The translations under genes were made by a program, and so were the position numbers. Below are positions 32,618 to 44,650 of a DNA stretch of 64,000 nt, one piece after another (the stretch's first letter is position 1; every line of letters starts with the position of its first letter). Where the stretch lies: positions 385,849,039 through 385,913,038 of the forward strand of contig CM046879.1 in NCBI GenBank assembly GCA_025667525.1, written 5' to 3'. A model generated the notes under the pieces. The model searched no databases, was not told the origin of the DNA, and saw only the letters and a list, made by a program, of their open reading frames with translations. The stretch is from Glebionis coronaria. Lineage: Eukaryota; Streptophyta; Magnoliopsida; Asterales; Asteraceae.

Positions 32618-33720
32618 CTTCCCGCTCGGGATGGTTCCTCCAAAGGATCTTGACAAATGGAATAGTCTTTCTCCTCATGACCCGATCTTGACGATCTAGA
32701 ATAGCTTCGGGTTCCTCAACGTTGGATAAATCCTCACGAATCTGATCGAGTGGATATGTGATAACGTGCAGATGATGATAATTATAGCCTCGGAGTAAAG
32801 ACACGTGAAACACGTTGTGAACATGCGATAACTGAGGAGGTAATGTGAAATGATACGATACCTCACCTACACGATCTAGGATCTCGAACGGTCCGATAAA
32901 ACGAGGATTGAGCTTGCCCTTAATACCAAAACGCTTGACTCCACTTGCGGGTGATACTTTCAAGGAAACATGCTCCCTAGGCTGGAATTCTACTGATCTG
33001 CAATGTTTATCAGCATAACTCTTCTGATGAGCACGAGCTTCCTAAAGCTTCTACTTGGAAATGGAGACCTTCTCATTGGCACCTCAATCATCCGGACCCT
33101 CAATGATACGTTCACCAACCTGATCCCAGCAGATCGGAGCATGAAACTTCCTACCATACAACATCTCGAAGGAAGCACACTTAATACTGGCATGCCAACT
33201 ATTGTTGTAAGAAAACTCAACCAAGCATATCCCAATTTTCTGTCAACTCTAACGTACAAGAACGTAACATGTCTTCCAAAGTCTGAATCGTACGCTCGGG
33301 CTGACCGTCGGTCTGAGGATGGAAAGATGTGCTAAGCTTGAGCCTGGTTCCCCAAGCTTTCTACAAACCTCTCCAGAAACGAGACGTAAATCGAGGATCT
33401 CTATCTAATATATTATCTGATGGAGTACCGTGTAATCGCACGATCTCCTGCTGGAATATTTCTACCAATCTACTAACTGAGTAATCCTTGCAGATCGGAA
33501 GGAAATGTGTTGACTTGGTCAAACGATCGAAAACGAACCAGATGACATCATGCTTCCTCTGAGTCTGTGGTAGTTCAGTAACAAAATCCATGGAGATCTT
33601 GTCCCACTTCCATTCAGTAATTTCTAATGGTTCTAGTAAACCACTAGCACGTTGATGTTCTATCTTAACCTGCTGGCAGGTCAGACATTTAGAAACGAAA
33701 GTAGCCACATCTTGCTTCAT
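32618..33720 (-). pseudogene. Chromovirus C integrase and chromodomain (main part)
   Basis: From 33720: CLTCQQVKIEHQRASGLLEP and WKWDKISMDF with the first catalytic Asp, then DRDPRFTSRFW with the second. A TAG at 33361-33363 interrupts the core. Beyond it the frame reads STSFHPQTDGQPERTIQTL with the catalytic Glu, then a shift near 33240. The GPY/F-like region (GKLNPRFIGPFEILDRVG) and chromodomain start (DRVMRRKTIPFVKILWRNHPERE) run from 32963 to 32618, where B interrupts. The remaining residues are at 18146-18050. Decayed, but every catalytic position can be found. Confidence 0.88.
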
Positions 33721-34500
33721 ACCGCTCCATCAAAAATGATATTTGAGATCATGATACATCTTGGTAGAACCTGGATGAATAAAGATTGGAGAATTATGAG
33801 CCTCGGTCAATAAATCTTCTCTTAGTGCAGAATCTTCTGGAACACATAACTTAGTACGACCCTACCATACAATATTGTCATCATCAATACGGAACTCAGC
33901 ATGCTGATCAATGTTCTGAACAATCGCCCATATCTCACTATTATCCTTCTGAGTTGCCTTAATTCGAGAAATAAAATCCGACTCAAATCTCAAATTATCC
34001 TAGTAACCATTTTGCCCACGGACAAAAAGCTTAAATCTCTAAATGCTCAAGATCACGAATAATATCCTCCTCTACCTTGATACAATAAATCATGACTGAT
34101 TTTTTGCTTAAAGCATCAGCCACCACATTAGCTTTACCCGGATGATACTGAATATTGGTGTCATAATCCTTCAGCAATTCCAACCACCGACTTTGTATCA
34201 TATTTAATTCTCGTTGAGTGAAGATGTACTTAAGGCTCTTATGGTCGGTGAAGATATCACATGACTCCCCATAAAGATTATGCCTCCAGATCTTGAGTGA
34301 GAATACAACTTCTACCAATTCCAGGTCATGAGTGGATAATTCTCGTAAGGCTTTAGCTGTCGTGATGCATAGGTGATTACCTTCCCATGCTGCGTAAGTA
34401 CACAACCCATACCTTTTCCCGAAGCATCACTGTAGATCTGAAATCCACCTGTACCAGATGGGAGAGTAAGAATAGGTGTAGAAACCACACGCTGCTTATG
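33721..34500 (-). pseudogene. Chromovirus C RNase H and integrase zinc region
   Basis: From 34500 after a TAA at 34501-34503 the frame reads TPILTLPSG, then [13 protein letters not shown] and [10 protein letters not shown] deletion near 34345 shifts the frame, which continues [51 protein letters not shown]. These are RNase H motifs of chromoviruses. Positions 33721-34030 cover the RNase H-integrase linker and the histidine/cysteine region of integrase, with stops. Confidence 0.82.
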
Positions 34501-35863
34501 TTATTCAAAGCTCTTCTCTCGCTCATCATTCCAGACAAATTTCTCACCCTTTCCCATTAGCCTAGTCAAAGGTAAGGCCAACCGTGAGAAGTTTTCCACA
34601 AACCTGCGGTAATAGCCAGCTAATCCTAGAAAACTACGAACTTCAGTTGCTGACGTCGGTCTTGGCCATTTGGTGATAGCCTCAACCTTCGCAGGATCCA
34701 TGGTAATCCCTTGTGCTGAAATGATGTGGCCCAGAATTATCACCTTACTTAACCAGAACTCACACTTGGAAAACTTAGCATACAGTTGCTTTTGTTGAAG
34801 CATATGTAGTATCGTGCGAAGATGATCCTCGTGTTCTTCCTTAGACTTCGAGAAGATCAGAATGTCATCGATGAATACAATGACGAACTTGTCCAAGAAT
34901 TCATGGAAAACTTGATTCATCAAGTCCATGAATACCGATGGAGCATTCGTGAGGCCAAAAGGCATAACCACGAACTCATAATGACCATAACATGTGCGAA
35001 ATGCAGTCTTAGAAATATTCTGCTCCTCCACTCGCAACTGATGGTAGCCTGATTGTGGATCAATCTTAGAAAAGTGCTTAGCACCATGCACTTGATCAAA
35101 TAAATCATCGATACGTGGAACGGGATAACGGTTTCAAATCGTGATTTTGTTCAGCTTGTGGTAGTCGATACACAACCTCATGCTACCATCCTTCTTCTTA
35201 GCAAACAGAACCTTTGCACCCCATGGTGATACACTCGGGCGAATAAAACCTCGTTCAAGTAACTCCTGTAGCTGATCCTTCAACTCCTTAAGCTCAATGG
35301 GAGCCATGCGATAAGGAGCCTTGGAGATAAGTTCAGCCCCCGGAACAAGCTCAATGCTAACCTCCACTTCGTGGATAGGAGGTATACCTAGAAGATCTTC
35401 CGGAAACACGTCAGTAAACTCAAAAACAATTGGCTGATCATGGATAGAAAGAACCTCAGCAGTCGTGTCATGGATGTTAGCTAGGAAACCTTCGCAGCCA
35501 TGAGATAACAACGCATATGCTTGTAAGGCATAAATAATTTGCACAGATTTTCCTTGTAGAAAACCATTATGAATGTATTCAGGAGCCTGAGTATCACTGA
35601 ATATGACCCGATATGAATGGCAGTCAGTAGCGCGGTGTGCTGCTAACCAATCCATACCCAGAATCAAATCAAACTCGCACATGTCCAATGGAAGTACGTC
35701 AACAAGACTAATTTTGTCATCAAACTCTAAGGGAAGATCTCTAAACACATGGGTAATACGAACAGAGTCTCTCATAGGCGTGGATATACTTAACACGCTA
35801 TCAAGTAGTGTTGGTGTCTTATTAATACGAGCAGCAAATGTGGTAGATATTACTGAATGGGTC
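34501..35863 (-). pseudogene. Chromovirus C protease and reverse transcriptase
   Basis: From 35863 (cut by element D): the end of the protease ([12 protein letters not shown], then [16 protein letters not shown]). The connection [15 protein letters not shown] leads into reverse transcriptase ([33 protein letters not shown]). A TGA at 35134-35136 follows; the frame continues [14 protein letters not shown] and, from 35091, [20 protein letters not shown] and the active site FIDD (residues 73-76 of that segment), then [24 protein letters not shown] ends it at 34501. [11 protein letters not shown] marks a chromovirus, unlike the Athila-type B. Confidence 0.9.
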
Positions 35864-36539
35864 TGAAATTTAGTTTTGCTAGTTGAAAAAGTTCGTTTTC
35901 TCGGTGTCTAATCGAATTGATTACCAGTTTAAAGTGTGATTCAGTCGTTTTTGGTTAACAAAAAGAAAGTTGATTATCTATAACTAATTAAAAAGTAAAT
36001 GCGGAAAGTATTTAAAAACAAACTAAAAACAAGTACAAATAATAAAAGTAAAACAATGTGAATATTAAAAACTAAAAATTAAAATGATATTAAAACGAAT
36101 ATTAAAACAAATAATAAAACGAAATTTAAAGTGAAACAATTAATAAAAATAAAACTAAAAGACGAAATTAACTATCGACTCGAAAATAAAGTTTACTAAA
36201 TGAAAAAGGAGAGAATAAAACTAAAATGGTATTTTAAAGGTAAATGAGGCAAAACCTAAAGCGGGTACTAAATAAAAGATAAAACTTGAACTTTACGAAA
36301 AATATTAATTTTAAAAATAGACAAAAAATTCAACTAAAAATACGTAACTTTCAGAAATAAAATCGGAACAACTTTCATATTAAACTAAACAATTACGGAA
36401 AAATACTAATAAATAAACAAGCTAGCAGGCAGGCAGCTGGAAGCAGCCAGCCTAGCTGCTCATTTTGGCGCCAAAAATGGCTAAGAAGCCAGGCATGTAG
36501 GTGGTTTTGTTAGTGTAACGCAATGTTGATATTGAATCC

Positions 36540-36970
36540 ATCGCAATGTGATAAAAAATTTCTATCGGAATATTAGCTAAGAAAAAGTATCGGAATAAAA
36601 CTAAAAAAAAGGTATCGGAATAAAAAAGAAGTATCATAATATGTATGTTTTTATCGGAATGTCTTAAAAGAAAAAGCTATCGTAATGTTGAACAAATACT
36701 GTCGGAATATCAAACAAAAATTCTATCGGAATGTCTAAAAAATAAAAACTGTCGGAATAACTAATGTGCCAAAATCTATGTGAATGTGGCTATCAAAATT
36801 TGGGCAGCACTTCGTCGCAATATACCTTAAATCCCGATCGCAATCCACGATGCCAAGGGAAATCGCAATCCTCGATCGGAATAAGGGGATATTACACTTC
36901 GATCGCAAAGTAGAACCCCTAGGGTTATTGCAATCACAATAAAGCTATCGGAAAAATCCGTCAGAATGCG
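36540..36970. repeat. ATCGGAAT / TCGCAAT motif field, left LTR of D
   Basis: At least seven TCGGAAT words plus TCGCAAT and TCGTAAT variants at irregular 20-40 base spacing, repeated in the right LTR at 42545-42980. Resembles the field in LTR B although the rest of the LTRs are different. Confidence 0.75.
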
Positions 36971-37535
36971 TAAACCTCAATATTGTGATGGAACACAACA
37001 ATCCGAAAATGGAGATATGAGCCAAAACTTCAATAAGCTATTTCAAGAAGCACACTTAACGGAATCTCAAACAACTCAATAAGCATAAATTTGACAACTT
37101 TTGAAATATCAAATTCGTAAACTTTATAAAAGAAACTTTAAAAAGGTTAAAATTTTTAAGAAAACTAAAAACAATCAGCTAAACACCAAATAAGTCAATA
37201 AGCATGAATTGGTCAAAGCTTAATCCGTGTAAGACTTAGAAAAGCATAAAAAGATGAACTTTTTAATCAAATAAACCATAAGATTAAGCAAAATCAATGC
37301 TTAATCCGAACCACAATCAAATCAAAGACAAGAAAAGGAGGATGAGAATGTTAAAGAAAAGCTTGATTAAAGGAAAATAAAGATTAACAATAAAATGAAC
37401 TTACTTGGAATTAAAAGGCAAGAAATTTATGACATGAAATTAAAATGACATGAAAATAAATGGTAGAAGGAATGAAAATGGTGGAAAGACTAATTTGTCA
37501 AATTAGCTAACAAAACTAAATGTGGTGAAATGAAA

Positions 37536-37546
37536 GGTATTTATAG
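37536..37546 (-). promoter_or_regulatory. TATA box, left LTR of D
   Basis: Minus strand CTATAAATACC; same sequence at 43561-43571 in the 5' LTR. Confidence 0.55.
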
Positions 37547-37980
37547 TGATTAGGGAGGTTAAGCATGTGTTGCTTCCTTCTTTCTTTCTTTCTCGTCTTT
37601 TTGTCTTTTAAGTTCTTCGACTTTTTCGACTTTGTCTCGGGATTAATTAAACTTGTCTTATAATTTCTTCACTTATTTAGACTTGAGTTCTTCGGCTTTA
37701 TTAAACTTCCGTCTTTAGACTTTTCTTCGATAAATTTTCAGAATAGGCCTTGGACTTACGTTCTTTTTGCACTCTTGATCTTTTGACTTCGTCTTTTGTC
37801 TTTTTCTTCGATAAAAGCCCGTGAAAGCCCGTGTTATCTTCCCTTTTCACATTTTGGTCCTAAATCACAACAAAAACACAAACCACGCATAATTCCGCCA
37901 TTTACGACTTAAAATACACGTTTTGGCTTAGTTATTATTGTAATAAAGTGGTAAAAGGATAAGTGTTTTCACACTTATTA

Positions 37981-37994
37981 AATCCCCTACACTT
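37981..37994 (-). other. Element D polypurine tract
   Basis: Minus strand AAGTGTAGGGGATT, identical to that of B, immediately before the 3' LTR. Confidence 0.8.
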
Positions 37995-40034
37995 GACCGT
38001 TGCAATGTCCTCATGCAATGCATTAGTTACAAAGCAAGTTTTATATTTTCCATCATAATCAATCCACGTTGGCCTTTATTAAAGAGACAAGAAATTATAA
38101 AATATTCAAAGGAAGAAAACAAGTAACAAGATCAAAAACTTACCTTAGGGTTTTGGAATGTCATGAATGATTATCATCCTCAAGTTTCACGTTCCCCATA
38201 CCAAGCTTAAAAACGAGATCATTGTTATTATAAGTTAGCAAACTAACACGAACTCATTTGGGCCAATTATTCACTTAGACTCCCTTATGCCTAGGTGTAT
38301 CTCTTATATTTTATTATTGTCTTGAATGATCACGAGGATGCATTGTTGACTTATTTAGATAGTTATTTAGGATGAAAATAAAGTAGGACGATTTAATCAA
38401 TAGTTAGCTAAAGGAAAAAATCTTTTAAAACTGCTTCTCGGGACCTCATAATGTTCATATCTTGGCATAACTCGCTTCACGATTTGAGACCTTTCTCGGA
38501 CCGATATTTGGCAGCGACTTCATACTTCAAATCTTGAAAGACGTTCATGAAATTATGGTCTTCTCTTCATATTAGGAATTTCTTCACTTGAACTTTTTGA
38601 GAGATTCTTCGTATTTGGACCACGACTTCTTCATTTTTCTCCAATCTCTATTTCGGACTTTGATATACAAAGGTCCGCCTCCTTTTTAGGACTTGGATCT
38701 ATTTATCCTCATACCTTGTTAGGGCCTTTTTGGATAGACTTCTCCATGATCTTTTGGGGAGTATTTGCTTTTCGTCGTGTGTCTTGATCCTTCATATTGA
38801 TTTTTGATAAATGATTCTTCACATCACTTGGGATCTTTAGCAACAAAATGTAGCCCTCATGCCTTGTTAGGGCCTTTTCGGACTCGCCAATCTTTGCATC
38901 CCGCTTCAATAAGTTATGCCTTGGCTATGAACTCTAATTAATACCGAGAAACTTTTAAATGATCTTGGGCTAGAAGCTAAGTAACTTTTCAAATCGTACG
39001 ACCTTATTTATTGCAATTAAATTTATTAACAAGCGATGGGAGAAAAAGCTTATAATCAACTCACATAAATTCACGAAAGAATACCAAACTTATAATTGAC
39101 TATATCATCTCTCGTTCTCCACAATTTAAAATCTCAAGGAATGAGACTCGTGGATGCTTAGCCAATTAAATCAAAGTTTTGGGTTTTCGAGTCATCTATA
39201 GGATCTTGCAAACTCTTAGACTTTTTCAAGTTTAGAATTCGCATTTTAAAGTTCCCTTGATAAACGACTATCTGGGATCATTTATAGGAACTTGCGGAAA
39301 GTTCTTGTTCTTAACCCGTGAGAGTTAAGACTTTCGCGTTTTAAAGTTCCCTATATAAAAGCCTAGCAAAACTTGACTTAAACACGTTAAGGATACTAGC
39401 TTGAGTAAACTTGGATCAGTAAACTCGGATTGACTCAAAAGATTCATGACTTTGAAAAATTAAAACCACTTTATTTAAAATTTGATTCTAGCAAAGAAAG
39501 TAAATAAAAATAACAAAGGAAAAACTACTAGGCCAAAATAGATCAAAAATTTTGAAAAATGTCGAAAAATCAATTTTCCGGTTAAAATGAGGACACATGC
39601 AAGGAAAGACCACTTAACTTCGATAGAAGTCCCCCCTATACTTAATATAAACATTGTCCTCATTGTTTAAGCATGTGGGAGTAAACTCCCCTACACTTAG
39701 GACATTGTGCACGGTGTTTAAATCTTCCTAAGGAAGAGACAACTAAAGTGATTCCTATTTTAATATTGGAAAAAAATATAAAATAGTGAATCAAAAGAGT
39801 TTAGGATAGAACCAGGAAGACGGGTACACGGAATCACGGGTCGTCAAAAGTCATCAAGAATGTATCTTTGAAAGCTCGAATCCTTACACATGATAAGAAA
39901 GCAGACAACAAACACATACAAGGGTCTCCCCTACACTTATTATAAAAACAGATAAAGATAGATAGATAATCGGGTTTCCTCCCGAGAAGCGCTTATTTTT
40001 GTTAACCGAGTCGCGATCCTGACTTGTCCCCGAA
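37995..40034 (-). other. Element D 3' non-coding interior
   Basis: About 2 kb without a supportable gene. It aligns with B (19801-20859 joined to 24314-25184) and so shows the state of B before solo LTR F inserted: the uninterrupted site is near 38985-38992. Minus-strand purine tracts at about 39629-39715 and 39925-39940. Confidence 0.75.
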
Positions 40035-41641
40035 TTAAATGGTCCATGGTGAAGCCTCGAATGTGATACCGGGATCAAAGACCTTGTCCTTGTTCCCGGA
40101 GGAAAATAATAAAGGAGAGGCCAGAGGGTAAGTCTTGAACGGCATAAAAGTCGTCTCAACATACGAAAAGTATGTGAGGTTGCGATCCACGGGAGGTGGG
40201 GTGGGTAAAGTAAGCAAATTTTCATTCCCCAAAGACAATTGATGCTCAGAAAGCGGCAAAGCCGTAAGGTTATCAATCATAAAATGGTCAATGTCACCTC
40301 CCGGGTCAAAGCACTCATCCTCATGAACGTTAATCTCTTTGATTTCTTCATCATCGATAGGGGCGTCAAACCAACGTTTGTCGTTCCCCTCATTAAGGAT
40401 TTTAGAAACTCGCTCGAAAAGATTACGATCAAGTACGAGTCCATCATTCATTTGTGGGGATTGTTGATAAGTTTAATCCGCACGAATGTGGTAAACGTAA
40501 TTCTCATTTGAGGAATGTTGATTAGGTAACTCCTCGAGAATTGGATGATTGGTCAAGTGAGTTGGTTCGTCATTATTAAGAAAATAAGATGTTCCAACTC
40601 ATCAAGTTCGGCCTCGACGTTGGAAAAATCGACCTCACTTTTAGGAAGAAGTGGAGGTAAAAGAGCTAGCTCTCGTTCGATAATTTCCGCAATCTCGGGC
40701 TCGAATTGGAAATCATTATTAAAAGCGACCTCGTCCTTAAGCTCAGCAAAAGTAGGGACATCACAAACCTCCTCAAATAAGTTGTCGAGACCAAATTCAC
40801 TAATCTCACTCAATGTATCACAATCCTTAGACGCATTAGGGATATCGAGAGAATGAGGTACAATAGCACTAGGACATTGAGCAAAAAGATCATTCCAAGA
40901 TATAGTAGGCTCATCGTCATCATCATCATAATAGTATGGATACACCGGAGGAGGAGTATAAGTCTCGATATTTGATATTTGCTCTTGTCGTTGATCCTAT
41001 TGACATTTTTCGATGATCTTGTTGCAAGCTTCTTGAACTTTTTTAAAGTTGTCAAAAAGAGTGGCAATTTGCTCAGGAGGAAATGCAAAAGAGGGTTGAT
41101 GATCGAGGAAGTGTTGTGGGGGCTCAAAATGGTGAAAACCTGAATTATAGCATGGGTGTGGCTCATAGTAGTTCATCGGTTGAGAAGAATTAGAACACGG
41201 ATTTGGTTCATAATAATCCATTGGTGAAGAAAAGTGAGGACACGGATTTTGCTCATAATAATTCATTGGCTGAAAATAAGAAGTATAGTGAGGGCCCCCA
41301 CAATTTTGGCAACATGGGTATGGAGAAAAACCCGGTGCTTCTTGTAGATAGCTATTACCATTGTCATAATAGTAACCCAGTTCTTGCTCACCATGAGGCG
41401 GGTATCGAAGTGGACACGAAACATGCCAATGAGAATCACTTCTACAATATATGCAAACGGGAATAGGAGGTGGATTAGAAAAGGACGAATTAGTCGAGTT
41501 GCACGATGGAAAAAATCCCAATTGTGAATCGATTGAAATAGGAGGAAGGTCTTTTCCGCATTGCTCGCATGAACACCATTGACATGATTCACACCCATAT
41601 AATCGTCTCCCTCACCCTACGCAATGGACATAAGAATCCAT
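40035..41641 (-). pseudogene. Element D long ORF, unknown Cys-rich acidic protein
   Basis: The start chosen is the ATG at 41639-41641, the first in the frame, about 230 bases from the primer site. About 535 codons. The N-terminal part is cysteine rich (CSCEQCGKDLPP), with a canonical C-x2-C-x4-H-x4-C knuckle CIYCRSDSHWHVSC and a second, imperfect one CQNCGGPHYTSY. Next come repeats of PMNYYEPNPC and FPPEQIATLFDNFKKVQEAC, an acidic stretch with six Asp, PEIAEIIERELALLPPLLPK, LDRNLFERVSKILNEGNDKRW, and an end DPGITFEASPWTI. Breaks: TGA at 41612-41614, TAG at 40997-40999, a shift near 40585 and a TAA just upstream of 40451. The C-terminal half matches the tail ORF of element E. It may bind nucleic acid through the knuckle; function is otherwise unknown. 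Confidence 0.7.
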
Positions 41642-41870
41642 GAAGAACAATAGATAAGCAAGAAGATTATTTTTGTTGCAAAACTTTCGAAAAAGAAATG
41701 CTTTTATGATTTTTCAAATGTTTATGGATTTTTGAATTTTTTTTTTTTTTTTTTTTTTATAAAAAGCTTTTGAAAATTTTTTTTTGGAAAGAAAAATAAC
41801 GTTCAAAAGTGAAAGGATCCCAAAATCCAACGTGTCTCTCACAAAAAACCGTTAATCTTCAAGAAAAGAG
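41642..41870 (-). other. Element D 5' leader
   Basis: Short leader between ORF and primer site with a T run of about 20 bases near 41739-41759. A stretch close to the primer site (41820-41870) is nearly identical to B (30948-30997), consistent with a shared packaging or priming region. Confidence 0.65.
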
Positions 41871-41885
41871 CCGGCAGCGGCGCCA
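41871..41885 (-). other. Element D primer-binding site
   Basis: Minus strand TGGCGCCGCTGCCGG, two bases inside the LTR, identical to element B. Confidence 0.88.
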
Positions 41886-41887
41886 TT

Positions 41888-44005
41888 TGAAATCTAGTTT
41901 TTGCTAGTTCAAAAAGTTCGTTTTCTCGGTGTCTAATCGAATTGATTACTAGTTTAATGTGTGACTCAGTCGTTTGTGGTTAACAAAAAGAAAGTTGATT
42001 ATCTATAACTTATTAAAAAGTAAATGCGGAAAGTATTTAAAAACAAACTAAAGACAAGTACAAATAATAAAAGTAAAACAAGGTGAATATTAAAAACTAA
42101 AAATTAAAATGATATTAAAACGAATGTTAAAACAAATAATAAAACGAAATTTAAAGCGAAACACTTAATAAAAATAAAACTAAAAGACGAAATTAACTAT
42201 CGACTCGAAAATAAAGTTTACTAAATGAAAAAGGAGAGAATAAAATTAAAATGGTACTTTAAAGGTAAACGAGGCAAAACCTAAAGCGGGTACTAAATAA
42301 AAGATAAAACTTGAACTTTACGAAAAAAAATTAATTTTAAAAATAGACAAAAAATTCAACTAAAAATATGTAACTTTCCGAAATAAAATCGGAACAACTT
42401 TCAGATTAAACTAAACAATTACGGAAAAATACTAATAAATAAACAAGCTAGCAGGCAGGCAGCTGGAAGCAGCCAGCCTAGCTGCTCATTTTGGCGCCAA
42501 AAATGGCTAAGCAGCCAGGCATGTAGGTGGTTTTGTTAATGTATCGCAATGTTGATATTGAATCCATCGCTATGTGATAAAAAATTTCTATCGGAATATT
42601 AGCTAAGAAAAAGTATCGGAATAAAACTAAAAAAAAGGTATCGGAATAAAAAATAAGTATCGTAATATGTATGTTTTTATCAGAATGTCTTAAAAGAAAA
42701 AGCTATCGTAATGTTGAACAAATACTGTCGGAATATCAAACAAAAATTCTATCGGAATGTCTAAAAAATAAAAACTGTTGGAATAACTAAAGTGCCAAAA
42801 TCTATCTGAATGTGGCTGTCAAAATTTGGGCAGCACTTCGTCGCAATATACCTTAAATCCCGATCGCAATCCACGATGCCAAGGGCAATCGCAATCCTCG
42901 ATCGGAATAAGAGGATATTACACTTCGATCGCAAAGTAGAACCCCTAGGGTTATTGCGATCACAATAAAGCTATCAGAAAAAGCCGTCAGAATGCGTAAA
43001 CCTCAATATTGCGATGGAACACAACAATCCGAAAATGGAGATATGAGCCAAAACTTCAATAAGCTATTTCAATAATCACACTTAACGGAGTCTCAAACAA
43101 CTCAATAAGCATAAATTTGACAACTTTTGAAATATGAAATTCGTAAAATTTATAAAAGAAACTTTAAAAAGGTTACACTTTTTAAGAAAACTAAAAACAA
43201 TTAGCTAAACACTAAATAAGCCAATAAGCATGAATAGCTCAAAGCTTAATCCGTGTAAGACTTAGAAAAGCATAAAAAGATGAACTTTTTAATCAAATAA
43301 ACCATAAGATTAAGCAAAATCAATGCTTAATCCGAACCACAATCAAATCAAAGACAAGAAAAGTAGGATGAGAATGATAAAAAAAGCTTGATTAAAGGAA
43401 AATAAAGATTAACAATAAAATGAACTTACTTGGAATTAAAAGGCAATAAATTTAAGACATGAAATTAAAATGACATGAAAATAAATGGTACAAGGAATGA
43501 AAATGGTGGAAAGACTAATTATTCAAATTAGCTAACAAAACTAAATGTGGTGAAATGAAAGGTATTTATAGTGATTAGGGAGGTTAAGCATGTGTTGCTT
43601 CCTTCATTCTTTCTTTCTCGTCTTTTCGTCTTTTAAGTTCTTCGACTTTTTCGACTTTGTCTCAGGATTAATTAAACTCGTCTTATAATTTCTTCACTTA
43701 TTTAGACTTGAGTTCTTCGGCTTTATTAAACTTCCGTCTTTAGACTTTTCTTCGATAAATCTTCCGAATAGGCCTTGGACTTCCGTTCTTTTTGCACTCT
43801 TGATATTTTGACTTCGTCTTTTGTCTTTTTCTTCGATAAAAGCCCGTGAAAGCCCGTGTTTTCTTCCCTTTTCACATTTTGGTCCTAAATCACAACAAAA
43901 ACACAAACCACGCATAGTTTCGCCATTTAAGACTTAAAATACACGTTTTAGCTTAGTTATTATTGTAATAAAGTGGTAAAAGGATAAGTGTTTTCACACT
44001 TAGTA
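41888..44005 (-). repeat. Element D 5' LTR (2118 bp)
   Basis: Same layout as the 3' LTR, including the motif field at 42545-42980 and TATA at 43561-43571. The outer end reads CACACTTAGTA where the other copy has CACACTTATTA. Confidence 0.9.
43561..43571 (-). promoter_or_regulatory. TATA box, 5' LTR of D
   Basis: Minus strand CTATAAATACC, conserved in both LTRs; likely promoter of element D. Confidence 0.55.
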
Positions 44006-44312
44006 CTCGTATCAAATAGAACGTAAGCATCATGTCCAAACATAAATAGTATGCAAGTAATGGTAACTGAAGCCTTGTTGGCTTGGTCCCGAGTAGTGGT
44101 AAAAACACGACCGGATGCAGATGGCATATGAGGGGCATGTCCCGATGTGCCAACGGTTTCCCCTTTCTTGAAGTCCTTCATAAGATGACCAGCCTGTCGA
44201 CATTTGAAGCAGACACCCGTAGCATGACGACAGAGTCCAGGGTGCCTTCGTCCACACATGGTGCAGATAGGATGGGTATACCCTCCAGAGGGTAACCTCG
44301 ATGGCTGAGAGC

Positions 44313-44388
44313 CTAATTCAGAAGATATGCGTGAGATATGGTTATTGAGACATAAACATGACTACACTGAAATTTTAGGTTATAATAC
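44313..44388 (-). other. Candidate intron 3 in gag of C
   Basis: Minus strand starts GTATTATAACC and ends CTTCTGAATTAG, 76 bases. Removing it keeps the gag frame exactly, from a residue pair Gln-Tyr into Gly-Ser-Gln-Pro. Confidence 0.55.
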
Positions 44389-44443
44389 CATATTGAGCTG
44401 ATCGGTTAGGCTGTTGACCCTTGTTGTTGTTCCTGTTATAATG

Positions 44444-44503
44444 CTGTAATGTTAGAATTTGTGTTACACAGTAGTTTAACATTGAAGAATTAAATTAAAG
44501 GAC
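44444..44503 (-). other. Candidate intron 2 in gag of C
   Basis: Minus strand starts GTCCTTTAATT and ends ACATTACAG, 60 bases. Flanking exonic sense is clear on both sides but the frame is off by one base, so either a base was lost since or the exact ends differ. Confidence 0.35.
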
Positions 44504-44650
44504 CTGTTTTTGTTGCTAGAGTGGTTAGGATTGTTACCGTAGTTTTCACTACCGCCACGCCTGTCGGATCCATTACGGTTGTTAGTCTGACTGTGGTTCC
44601 TGTAGTTATTCTGCTGAGTGGCCGCCTAGTACCGGTCTCCACCCTTCTGC

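Larger units (their letters stand above)
35864..37980 (-). repeat. Element D 3' LTR (2117 bp)
   Basis: Plus strand begins TGAAATTTAG and ends CACACTTATTA. The minus start TAATAAGTGTG departs from the usual TG by one base. Contains a CGGAAT/CGCAAT motif field (36540-36970). TATA-like minus strand CTATAAATACC at 37536-37546. No gene. Confidence 0.9.
35864..44005 (-). mobile_element. Element D, non-autonomous Athila-like, 8.1 kb
   Basis: LTRs at 35864-37980 and 41888-44005, about 97% alike by eye, primer site identical to B (41871-41885) and polypurine tract at 37981-37994. The interior is only 3.9 kb and has one long ORF (41641 to 40035) unlike gag or pol, followed by non-coding blocks shared with B and E. 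It splits the protease of chromovirus C. Flanks GGGTC (left) and CTCGT (right) do not match, and about three host bases seem to be missing at the join, so no target duplication is visible. It would need proteins from an Athila element such as B. Confidence 0.88.

Noticed and set aside
41639..41641. Start of the D ORF at the internal ATG at 41521
   Set aside because: The upstream Cys-rich codons are in the same frame and look coding; the ATG at 41641 with a later nonsense change at 41612 explains the pattern better.
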